Positions 1 to 6,081 of a stretch of 6,081 nucleotides of DNA are shown in pieces. The stretch spans positions 1-6,081 of the forward strand of contig JAKITM010000124.1 in assembly GCA_021648045.1 (NCBI GenBank). Reading direction: 5' to 3'. The translations under genes were made by a program, and so were the position numbers. The notes under the pieces were generated by a model. The model was not told where the DNA came from. It did no database searches and saw only the letters and a program-made list of their open reading frames with translations. Each line of letters begins with the position of its first letter. Position 1 is the first letter of the stretch. Source of the DNA: Lysobacterales bacterium (GTDB lineage Bacteria; Pseudomonadota; Gammaproteobacteria; Xanthomonadales; SZUA-36).

Positions 1-132
1 GATGGGTCTTCAAGCTCGCGACTTACTTCTTCCAGGCGGTGTTTTTTCTCGGCATAGTCAAAGGTACCCCCGGAGCGCCTGATTGCGGCTCTCGAGGTCA
101 GCGAGTAATGTGCTTATTTGGTTTGTTTCCAA
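1..132 (-). CDS. prfB: Peptide chain release factor 2 (RF2), 5' end only, with programmed +1 frameshift
   Basis: RF2 recognises UGA and UAA stop codons on the ribosome and triggers release of the finished protein. Reading leftward from a TTG at 132-130, 24 codons give METNQISTLLADLESRNQAL followed by RGYL, then an in-frame TGA at 60-58. Skipping one base (position 60) and continuing in the +1 frame from 59 gives DYAEKKHRLEEVSRELEDP up to the window edge. This matches the start of E. coli RF2, which has RGYL, its in-frame UGA, then DYDAKKERLEEVNAELEQP. The coding segments are therefore 132-61 and 59-1, and the rest of the protein (about 320 residues) lies outside. The TTG start is inferred: no ATG or GTG exists in frame between it and the upstream stop TAA, and it aligns within one residue of the E. 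coli start. A partial ribosome-binding sequence (GGGA) lies six bases upstream. The gene follows recJ by 70 bases, as in many gammaproteobacteria. Identity is near certain; the exact start is less so. Confidence 0.93.
57..72 (-). promoter_or_regulatory. RF2 programmed +1 ribosomal frameshift site
   Basis: On the minus strand this reads CGG GGG TAC CTT TGA C. It has all the elements of the known RF2 recoding signal: a run of five G (71-67) able to pair with the 3' end of 16S rRNA, three bases of spacing, the slippery CTT codon at 63-61, and a TGA stop at 60-58 followed by C, a poor termination context. The E. coli version differs only in having AGG for CGG and TAT for TAC. When RF2 is scarce the ribosome pauses at TGA, the tRNA slips from CUU to UUU, and translation continues in the +1 frame. 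When RF2 is plentiful the ribosome stops after 24 residues. This is established for the family; here it is read directly from the sequence, with RF2-like protein on both sides of the shift. Confidence 0.95.
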
Positions 133-202
133 GGGGTTTCCCGTTTTTATTAGTTAAATTTAGTCGCTGATCTTAACACCAAAGAGCGTAAGGTGGGCAG
201 CA

Positions 203-1930
203 TTACAGGATCCGTTCAATCATTAACTGCAAACTGGAACGACCTCGAAACTCGTTTACATCCAGACGGTAAACCACTTCAATCTGATCACGGCCCTGAA
301 GTGCGCTCTCATCCTGAAAAAATGCAATGGCATCGATAACATCACCGGCCTTTGTTTCAAGCAGTAATTTCAGATGGGCACCGCCCACCATATGTTTGTT
401 TATAACAGTAAACTGGTCGTTAAATATGGGTTCCGGAAAACCCTGACCCCAGGGCCCAGCGTAACGCAAGGCATGTGCCGCTTCTAGATTAAAGTGCTCA
501 GCGGGACAATTTCCATCGGTTTCGATCACTGTGGTAAACACATCTGGATTAACCAGTACTTTGATGGAAGTATTCAGTTGTTTTTCAAATTCAGCCAAAT
601 TTTTCTTTGCCAGCGTCAAGCCCGCCGCCATGGCATGGCCGCCAAAACTTAAAATCAAGCCCGGCTGTTGTGCATCAACATGCGCCAGAATATCGCGGAT
701 ATGAATGCCTTTGATGGAGCGCGCAGAACCTTTTACCCATTCGCTTTGCTCTCCCTCAGGGGCGAACGCCACCACTGGCTTATGCAGCTTATCTTTGATT
801 TTTGAGGCCACCAGGCCCACAATCCCCAGGTGCCAGTCGGCATCGTACAAACAAACCCCGAACTTATCCCCGCCCACATTTTCGAGATTCTCTAGTGTAT
901 CTTTAAGAATCAATATTGCATCTTGCTGCATTGAATCTTGCAACTTACGCCGTTCCCGGTTTAACTGATCAAGTTCCTCTGCGATTTGTTTGGCGACCCT
1001 TAAGTCATCACAAAGCAGGCACTCAATCCCACGGCTCATATCTTCCAACCTACCGGCCGCATTTAAACGCGGCCCCACAGTAAAACCAAGGTCTGAGGCT
1101 ACCGCCCGCCCGTGATGTCGCTTACCGGCATTTAACAACGCTAAAATCCCAGGTGCTGCCGTGCCAGCACGAATTCGTGCCAGCCCATGAGAAACAAGAA
1201 TCCGATTATTATGATCCAGCGGGACAACATCAGCAACCGTGCCCAGTGCGACAATGTCCAGCAGGCTACCCAGATTAGGTGCTGGTGTTGACAAGCGGTT
1301 TTCTAACTTGAGTTGCGCCCGTAGTGCCAGCATTAAATAAAACACCACGCCAACACCGGCGAGATGTTTGCTAGGAAAAGTATCATTCGGCTGATTCGGG
1401 TTTACCAGTGCATAAACTTGCGGTAGCTCTGGGCCCGGCAAGTGATGATCGCTAACAATTACATCCATACCTCTGGCCGCTGCCCGCGCTGCTCCGGCAA
1501 TGCTACTGATGCCGTTATCGACGGTAAGTATTACCGCCGGTAGCGGTTCATTAATATCGTTTACCAGACCCTCGGTAAGACCATAACCGTAACTGAATCG
1601 ATTCGGGACTTTATAGTCCACATTTTTAGCCCCCAGCATTCGCAATGCCCGCACGGCAACAGCCGTGCCGGTCGCGCCATCGGCATCAAAATCACCGACT
1701 ATAAGGATAGCCTGATTTTCTGTAATTGCTGTGACCAGTCGGCTTACCGCTTTGGGGATTTCTGAAAGTTGCTCGGGCCGTGCTAACGACTGCAAGGACA
1801 GACCTAGTTCAGTGGCATCTGTGATTTCTCGATGGTTATAAATATATTGCAATAACGGGTGAAGGTCGGCAGAGAATACCAATTGATTTTGGGTTTTTCT
1901 TTGCTCAACTCGAAGCTCAGATTTGTTCAT
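203..1930 (-). CDS. recJ: Single-stranded-DNA-specific 5'-3' exonuclease RecJ
   Basis: RecJ degrades single-stranded DNA 5' to 3' in the cytoplasm. It acts in RecF-pathway recombination, mismatch repair and base-excision repair, using divalent metal ions (Mn or Mg). The 575-residue product is the usual length (E. coli 577). The DHH-family motifs are all intact: DFDADG at 80-85, VDNG at 137-140, DHH at 161-163, ALGTVADVVPL around 228-238 with D234, and GPRLNAAGR at 286-294. The DHHA1 part follows with WHLGIVG at 366-372, GSARS at 401-405 and the nucleic-acid-binding GGHAMAAG at 430-437. The last ~110 residues fit the C-terminal OB-fold domain. The ATG at 1930 is chosen because its N-terminus lines up with E. 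coli RecJ. It lies inside the 3' end of the preceding gene (14-base overlap) and has only a weak ribosome-binding site, which suggests translational coupling. No truncation or lost catalytic residue is seen. Confidence 0.98.
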   Translation of the reverse strand: MNKSELRVEQRKTQNQLVFSADLHPLLQYIYNHREITDATELGLSLQSLARPEQLSEIPKAVSRLVTAITENQAILIVGDFDADGATGTAVAVRALRMLGAKNVDYKVPNRFSYGYGLTEGLVNDINEPLPAVILTVDNGISSIAGAARAAARGMDVIVSDHHLPGPELPQVYALVNPNQPNDTFPSKHLAGVGVVFYLMLALRAQLKLENRLSTPAPNLGSLLDIVALGTVADVVPLDHNNRILVSHGLARIRAGTAAPGILALLNAGKRHHGRAVASDLGFTVGPRLNAAGRLEDMSRGIECLLCDDLRVAKQIAEELDQLNRERRKLQDSMQQDAILILKDTLENLENVGGDKFGVCLYDADWHLGIVGLVASKIKDKLHKPVVAFAPEGEQSEWVKGSARSIKGIHIRDILAHVDAQQPGLILSFGGHAMAAGLTLAKKNLAEFEKQLNTSIKVLVNPDVFTTVIETDGNCPAEHFNLEAAHALRYAGPWGQGFPEPIFNDQFTVINKHMVGGAHLKLLLETKAGDVIDAIAFFQDESALQGRDQIEVVYRLDVNEFRGRSSLQLMIERIL

Positions 1931-2900
1931 TTTTTACCAACATAGCCCATGCATTTTGTGGTTTTTGCCAAGGCCAGCGCCGCCGCTGACGAATTTCCCA
2001 ACAACCGGCATCTGCCACTCGCAGTTGCACAACTGTTCCTTGCTTGATGGCGGTACACAGTGGTGTAAACACCTGTTGTTCTAATAACTGTAACTGCTCT
2101 TCAGAGCTTCCTGTGTGCTCTGTAGACCAGTGGATAAGGTGCTCACCTTCGTTACCAATTTTTATAGCTTCCTGCCAAGTTGATTCACTCCTCAGACATA
2201 ATCCTTGCAGTAAACTGCTTTTCCCCCAGCTGCATAAATTCACTTGTGGTACTGGTAACGCGGCTACTGACCCACCTGCCCATAACCACAGCCCCGTAAT
2301 CGCTGTATGGCCTTGGCTTTCACGCTGTTTATTGCAGGGTTCGGAAAATAACAACATTTGCAATTCAGTAAAACATTGTTGCCAGAATTTATCCGTGGCA
2401 GTGGTTGCTACCGATATGTCCTTGCCCAGTAATACGCGTGGTGATGGGAATAAGCCCGCAGTACCATCAGTCGGCACACAAGCATGCCCCTCAGCAAGAC
2501 GAATATACCAGCGTTGATTATTGGGTAGAAAGAACGCCAAACCATCTTCAGCAAAGTGTTGGTTCAATGATTCCTGTAACTGCTGGCGATCTTCTGTTGG
2601 TAAGTCTGGCGCGCCGCATGCCGCTAAAAATACCCGACTCATGCCAGCTTGCAGGTGTACCGGGTCGGCCCGCAGCCAATATTCACCCGCTATTGGCATA
2701 AGCCCGTCGGCATAAGCAGTATAAAAAGCTGTTGCTGCGGAAGACTGGAAAAACCGGCTCAGCATTTCTTCCGGAGTATTCTCAGGAACTTGCAATGGCC
2801 GGCTCCAGCTGAGCAACTGATTGAGTGAATCGCTAACAAACTCCGGCCCGGCTGATTCAAGCAAGGCTGAAAGTTCGTCAATCTGTAGGGTAACTTGCAA
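1917..2900 (-). CDS. RpfE-type conserved protein (COG4255 family), function unknown
   Basis: The 327-residue product resembles the family annotated as 'regulatory protein, RpfE type' or, doubtfully, 'cofactor-independent phosphoglycerate mutase', found beside recJ and greA in several gammaproteobacteria. Family-like stretches are WLRADPVHL at 75-83, HFAEDGLAFFLP at 115-126, RWYIRL at 130-135, ELQMLLFSEPCNKQRESQG at 179-197 and GLWLWAGG at 203-210. I see none of the metal-binding motifs expected of a real phosphoglycerate mutase, no signal peptide and no membrane segment, so a cytoplasmic protein of unknown activity is the safest description. The start is taken as TTG at 2900-2898, because an in-frame TAA lies only 9 bases upstream (2912-2910) and the first in-frame ATG is at residue 46. 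The ribosome-binding site is poor. The gene sits 29 bases after greA and overlaps recJ by 14 bases, so co-expression with both is likely. The name rpfE comes from Xanthomonas, where its role in pathogenicity regulation is minor and indirect; that role should not be assumed here. Confidence 0.85.
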   Translation of the reverse strand: MQVTLQIDELSALLESAGPEFVSDSLNQLLSWSRPLQVPENTPEEMLSRFFQSSAATAFYTAYADGLMPIAGEYWLRADPVHLQAGMSRVFLAACGAPDLPTEDRQQLQESLNQHFAEDGLAFFLPNNQRWYIRLAEGHACVPTDGTAGLFPSPRVLLGKDISVATTATDKFWQQCFTELQMLLFSEPCNKQRESQGHTAITGLWLWAGGSVAALPVPQVNLCSWGKSSLLQGLCLRSESTWQEAIKIGNEGEHLIHWSTEHTGSSEEQLQLLEQQVFTPLCTAIKQGTVVQLRVADAGCWEIRQRRRWPWQKPQNAWAMLVKNEQI

Positions 2901-2909
2901 AAGCTGTGC

Positions 2910-2930
2910 TTAGACCAGTAGCTGATGCAT
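2910..2930 (-). other. Six-codon mini reading frame overlapping the greA stop
   Basis: An ATG at 2930-2928 shares its A with the last base of the greA TGA stop, and reads MHQLLV before TAA at 2912-2910. It is in the same frame as the RpfE-type gene, whose TTG start lies 9 bases further on. The arrangement could let ribosomes finishing greA restart and hand over to the weak TTG. It could equally be chance, since its codons come from the local 10-base duplication. It is listed as a possible coupling element, not as a protein gene. Confidence 0.25.
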
Positions 2931-2940
2931 CAGTAGCTGA
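2916..2940. repeat. 10-base direct repeat flanking a 12-base palindrome at the greA stop
   Basis: The ten bases CAGTAGCTGA occur at 2916-2925 and again at 2931-2940, a spacing of 15. Between and partly within them lies a perfect 12-base palindrome, CTGATGCATCAG at 2922-2933, which contains the greA stop codon (TGA at 2932-2930). The second copy codes for the last residues of GreA; the first lies in the gap before the RpfE-type gene. It may be a small local duplication. The palindrome has no loop and no following T-run, so it is not a terminator; a regulatory role is unproven. Confidence 0.6.
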
Positions 2941-3403
2941 CTTCAAGTATTTCCAGCTCGCGTTTACCGCCGGGAGTTTGGAACTCTATTATGTCGCCCT
3001 CTTGTTTACCAATCAGAGCGCGGGCTAAGGGCGATGAAAGCGATATCAAGTTGGATTCGATATTGGATTCCAAATCACCAACAACCTGATAACCCTGCTC
3101 TTCACCGGTTTCCTCATCAGCCACGGTAACTTTGGCGCCAAAAACGATTTTTCCGGTATGTTTAATACCGGCGACATCGATTACTTGGGAAAGCGACAAA
3201 CCCGATTCGAGTTCTTTGATTCGGCCCTCAGTAAAGCTCTGCTGCTCACGGGCGGCATGGTATTCGGCATTTTCTTTGAGATCACCATGCGCACGGGCTT
3301 CTGCAATAGAGGCAATGATTTCAGGGCGTTTGACCTGTTTTAAATTCAACAACTCGGCGCGTAAGCGTTCCGAACCTTCTTTGGTAATTGGCATTCTACT
3401 CAT
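2930..3403 (-). CDS. greA: Transcription elongation (transcript cleavage) factor GreA
   Basis: GreA enters the secondary channel of RNA polymerase and stimulates cleavage of the 3' end of backtracked RNA, rescuing stalled elongation complexes. The product has 157 residues (E. coli 158) and both family domains. The N-terminal coiled-coil hairpin (about 1-75) carries the highly conserved HGDLKENAEYHAAREQQ at 39-55, including the two tip acidic residues D41 and E44 that hold the catalytic magnesium; they fall at the same numbers as in E. coli. The C-terminal FKBP-like domain (about 80-157) contains NLISLSSPLARALIGKQEGD at 118-137 and TPGG at 143-146. The ATG at 3403 is preferred because it gives the family's usual N-terminal length. 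A second ATG three codons in (3394) cannot be excluded, as neither has a strong ribosome-binding site. The gene starts 24 bases after the carB stop with no terminator between, so it is probably cotranscribed with carB. Confidence 0.98.
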   Translation of the reverse strand: MSRMPITKEGSERLRAELLNLKQVKRPEIIASIAEARAHGDLKENAEYHAAREQQSFTEGRIKELESGLSLSQVIDVAGIKHTGKIVFGAKVTVADEETGEEQGYQVVGDLESNIESNLISLSSPLARALIGKQEGDIIEFQTPGGKRELEILEVSY

Positions 3404-3427
3404 AATATTTTAACTGTCTCTGTTTGT

Positions 3428-6081
3428 TTACGCATCTATTTGATGCAGTTCCTGCAAACTCTGCACATCGGTATTATGCTCGAAATCGAGCGCACTTAAA
3501 ACCGCCTCGGCGCCAGCAATAGTCGTTGAATAACTAATGCTGTGCTGCAGTGCCTGTCGACGAATGGAAAATGAATCAGCAATTGCACCGCTGCCTTCTG
3601 TGGTATTAACAATATAGCTTAATTCACCATTTTTTATCATATCAACGACATGCGGGCGGCCCTCGGCTACTTTGTTGACATGTTCACAGTAAAGATTGTG
3701 CTGGCGTAAAAATTCACAAGTGCCTTCTGTTGCTACTAGGCTGTAATTACGCGCTAGCAGGTTTTTTGCTACCTGTAGTAATTTTTGTTTATCGGCATCG
3801 CGCACGCTGAGAAATGCCATGCCCGGCACCGGCAGGCGGTGACTAGCGGCTTTCATAGCCTTGGCACAGGCCTCACCAAAGGTACCGCCAATACCCATAA
3901 CCTCACCGGTTGAGCGCATTTCTGGTCCAAGTATAGGATCTACTCCGGGGAACTTGGCAAACGGATAAACAGGCTCTTTTACAGAATAGAATTTAGGTGT
4001 GTTTATCTTTATAATGCCTTGTTCTTTAAGACTAATATCCGCCATAACCCGGGCAGCTATTTTCGCTAGTGGTACACCGACTGCTTTTGAAACAAAGGGC
4101 ACTGTTCGCGAAGCGCGTGGATTAACCTCCAGCACATATAAATCATCACCCCTAAGCGCAAACTGGGTATTCATTAAACCAACTACACCCAATGCCAGCG
4201 CCATTTCCCGGGACTGCACTGCCAGGCGTTCCAATATCTCATCACTGAGGGAGAAGGTGGGCAGGCTACAGGTTGAATCACCAGAGTGAACACCGGCTTG
4301 TTCAATATGCTCCATAATGCCGCCAATAACCACATCTGTGCCATCGCAAATCACATCAACATCAATTTCTATTGCATGATCTAGGAAATGGTCTAATAGC
4401 ACCGGAGAATCGTTAGATACCTGTACCGCTTCTTTCATATAGCGACTAAGTTCAGTCGCGTTGTGAACAACATCCATGGCCCTGCCGCCGAGCACATAGG
4501 AAGGCCGGACTACCAATGGATAACCAATTTCTTCTGCTAAGGCAATCGCCTCTTCCGGGTTTTTTGCTGTGCGATTAGGTGGCTGTAACAAACCCAGTTG
4601 CTTAATTAATTGCTGGAAACGCTCACGATCTTCTGCAAGGTCGATGGAATCGGGCGAGGTACCAATAATGGGCACACCGGCAGCCTCAAGTTCGCGCGCC
4701 AGTTTAAGCGGTGTTTGACCACCGTATTGAACAATAACTCCTGTGGGTTTCTCAAGCGCAACAATGGCGAGAACATTCTCAAGGGTTAAGGGCTCAAAAT
4801 ACAGCCGATCAGAGGTGTCATAGTCGGTAGACACGGTTTCCGGATTACAGTTAACCATAATGGTCTCGTAACCATCCTCGCGCAATGCCAATGCCGCATG
4901 CACACAGCAGTAATCAAACTCAATCCCCTGGCCGATACGGTTTGGCCCACCGCCGAGCACCATTATCTTGCGTCTGTCTGAAGGTTTAGCTTCACACTCC
5001 TCTTCATAGCTTGAATAAAGATAGGCAGTGGCAGTAGAGAATTCTGCAGCACAGGTATCGACGCGTTTAAATACCGGTTTAACATTCAGGCCCAGGCGAT
5101 ACTCGCGAACCTCAGTCTCGCTGCAATTTAACAGGCTTGCAAGGCGCTTATCCGAAAAGCCTTTGCGTTTCAGCCGGCGCATCCCTATTTCAGTTAAGTC
5201 GGCTAACTGCATTTGCGCCAACTCTTGCTCAACTACTACCAGGTCTTCGATTTGAGCCAGAAACCAAGGGTCAATTTTAGAGTATTTAAATATTTTCTTG
5301 AGGCTGAAACCCAGACGAAAGGCATCAGCAACGAATAACAGACGATCCGGCCCAGGTTCACGCAGTTCATACTTTAAGCGCGCTAACATGGCTTCTTCAG
5401 ACTCATCTTCCGCATCTTTATGCAGGATGGGATTCAAACCATCAAGATCGGTTTCCATGCTGCACAGGGCTTTCTGTAAAGATTCCTGAAAAGTTCGGCC
5501 AATTGCCATCGCCTCGCCTACTGACTTCATTTGCGTGGTCAGGCGGTCACTGGCTGCCGGAAATTTTTCAAAAGCAAAACGGGGGATTTTGGTGACTACA
5601 TAATCAATACTGGGTTCAAAAGATGCAGGCGTTTGGCCGCCGGTAATATCATTACGCAGTTCATCCAGCGAATAGCCCACCGCCAGTTTGGCGGCAATTT
5701 TAGCGATAGGAAAACCTGTGGCTTTTGATGCCAACGCAGATGAACGGGAAACCCGCGGGTTCATTTCAATAATCACCACCCGGCCGGTATCCGGGCAAAT
5801 GCCAAACTGTACATTAGAACCACCGGTATCAACGCCAATCTTGCGCAATACTGCCAGCGAATAATTGCGTAAGCGCTGATACTCTTTGTCTGTAAGAGTT
5901 TGTGCTGGGGCAACAGTTATTGAATCACCGGTATGCACTCCCATGGGGTCAATGTTTTCGATGGCACAGATAATAGTGCAGTTGTCTTTATTATCCCGCA
6001 CCACCTCCATTTCGTATTCTTTCCAGCCCAGCAATGACTCTTCAACCAAAACCTCAGAGGTTGGCGAAAGCTCCAAACCGC
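3428..6081 (-). CDS. carB: Carbamoyl-phosphate synthase large subunit, N-terminus outside window
   Basis: CarB combines ammonia from glutamine (delivered by CarA), bicarbonate and two ATP into carbamoyl phosphate for arginine and pyrimidine synthesis. The frame is open to the right edge, and GLELSPTSEVLVEESLLGWK at its start corresponds to about E. coli residue 195, so roughly 195 of ~1075 residues are missing. Numbering here counts the Leu codon at 6076 as 1. Visible parts are: the rest of the first ATP-grasp half with EMNPRVSRSS at 104-113; the oligomerisation region around 205-365; the second synthetase half from IMVLGGGPNRIGQGIEFDYC (371-390) to EVNPRASR (650-657); and the regulatory domain from about 745. 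Ornithine-site residues match E. coli (E592, D600, E701, T851 for E783, D791, E892, T1042). Nucleotide-effector residues K763, T783, T786, K802, N824 and T826 match K954, T974, T977, K993, N1015 and T1017. One oddity is that the two arginines following that loop in E. coli (1020, 1021) are S829 and G830 here. The TTG at 6076 is an internal codon, not a start. Confidence 0.98.
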   Translation of the reverse strand, partial: GLELSPTSEVLVEESLLGWKEYEMEVVRDNKDNCTIICAIENIDPMGVHTGDSITVAPAQTLTDKEYQRLRNYSLAVLRKIGVDTGGSNVQFGICPDTGRVVIIEMNPRVSRSSALASKATGFPIAKIAAKLAVGYSLDELRNDITGGQTPASFEPSIDYVVTKIPRFAFEKFPAASDRLTTQMKSVGEAMAIGRTFQESLQKALCSMETDLDGLNPILHKDAEDESEEAMLARLKYELREPGPDRLLFVADAFRLGFSLKKIFKYSKIDPWFLAQIEDLVVVEQELAQMQLADLTEIGMRRLKRKGFSDKRLASLLNCSETEVREYRLGLNVKPVFKRVDTCAAEFSTATAYLYSSYEEECEAKPSDRRKIMVLGGGPNRIGQGIEFDYCCVHAALALREDGYETIMVNCNPETVSTDYDTSDRLYFEPLTLENVLAIVALEKPTGVIVQYGGQTPLKLARELEAAGVPIIGTSPDSIDLAEDRERFQQLIKQLGLLQPPNRTAKNPEEAIALAEEIGYPLVVRPSYVLGGRAMDVVHNATELSRYMKEAVQVSNDSPVLLDHFLDHAIEIDVDVICDGTDVVIGGIMEHIEQAGVHSGDSTCSLPTFSLSDEILERLAVQSREMALALGVVGLMNTQFALRGDDLYVLEVNPRASRTVPFVSKAVGVPLAKIAARVMADISLKEQGIIKINTPKFYSVKEPVYPFAKFPGVDPILGPEMRSTGEVMGIGGTFGEACAKAMKAASHRLPVPGMAFLSVRDADKQKLLQVAKNLLARNYSLVATEGTCEFLRQHNLYCEHVNKVAEGRPHVVDMIKNGELSYIVNTTEGSGAIADSFSIRRQALQHSISYSTTIAGAEAVLSALDFEHNTDVQSLQELHQIDA

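Noticed and set aside
58..60. TGA in prfB as a disabling nonsense or frameshift mutation
   Set aside because: The surrounding signal matches the known RF2 recoding site almost base for base, so the stop is functional rather than a pseudogene lesion or sequencing error.
133..202. Possible promoter or terminator between recJ and prfB
   Set aside because: The spacer is A/T-rich, with TTGGTG and several TAA-like stretches, but no -35/-10 pair has proper spacing. The only inverted repeat (GTTAA...TTAAC) is five bases with a long loop and no T-run. I see nothing supportable.
2044..2517. 157-codon open frame on the plus strand
   Set aside because: It lies entirely antisense to the RpfE-type gene, is rich in Cys and Ser in a way typical of reverse-frame translation, and resembles no family I know. 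The other plus-strand open frames (for example 705-968, 3132-3413, 3999-4289, 5028-5255) are antisense to recJ, greA and carB and are rejected for the same reason.
1917..2900. Calling this gene a phosphoglycerate mutase
   Set aside because: That label circulates in annotations of the family, but the metal-binding motifs of the cofactor-independent enzyme are not visible and the protein is far shorter than the usual ~510 residues.
3404..3427. TAAAAT just before greA as a -10 box
   Set aside because: It would put transcription start on or inside the greA start codon, and no -35 match lies 16-18 bases upstream. Readthrough from carB is the simpler explanation.
6074..6076. TTG as a possible carB start
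   Set aside because: The frame stays open to the window edge and the residues match the middle of the first ATP-grasp domain of CarB, so this is an internal leucine codon.

Overview
This window is an ordinary housekeeping stretch of a gammaproteobacterial chromosome. Everything recognisable is on the minus strand, so transcription runs from high to low coordinates: carB (3' part) - greA - an RpfE-type/COG4255 gene of unknown function - recJ - prfB (5' end only). CarB, GreA, RecJ and the start of RF2 all resemble their gammaproteobacterial versions (compared with remembered E. coli and Pseudomonas sequences). The moderate GC content and gene order suggest a free-living, possibly marine gammaproteobacterium near the Pseudomonas/Cellvibrio group. 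That placement is an inference, not a determination.

Layout from the right edge: bases 6081-3428 hold about 880 C-terminal residues of the large subunit of carbamoyl-phosphate synthetase; the first ~195 residues lie beyond the window. After 24 bases comes a full-length greA (transcript cleavage factor). After another 29 bases comes the RpfE-type gene, apparently starting with TTG. Its 3' end overlaps the start of recJ by 14 bases. recJ encodes a complete 575-residue single-strand 5'-3' exonuclease with all its DHH-family motifs. After a 70-base spacer, prfB (peptide chain release factor 2) begins with a probable TTG codon and runs off the left edge.

The short prfB fragment is the most informative part of the window. 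It carries the classical programmed +1 frameshift signal: a G-run resembling a Shine-Dalgarno sequence, then CTT TGA C. An in-frame TGA after 24 codons must be bypassed to make RF2, so RF2 controls its own synthesis. This gene is easy to miss because each reading-frame piece is very short.

The tight spacing, the overlap and the lack of recognisable terminators suggest one transcription unit, or several overlapping ones, with the main promoter upstream of carB (probably before carA) and outside the window. The functions are varied: pyrimidine/arginine precursor synthesis, transcription elongation, DNA repair and translation termination. The conserved neighbourhood therefore reflects a shared housekeeping operon more than a single pathway. 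I found no mobile elements, CRISPR arrays, RNA genes or defence-type cassettes, and no evidence of a new biological system. The points worth a second look are the recoding site, a substitution of two arginines in the CarB regulatory loop, the uncharacterised RpfE-type gene, and a small repeat/palindrome at the greA stop codon.
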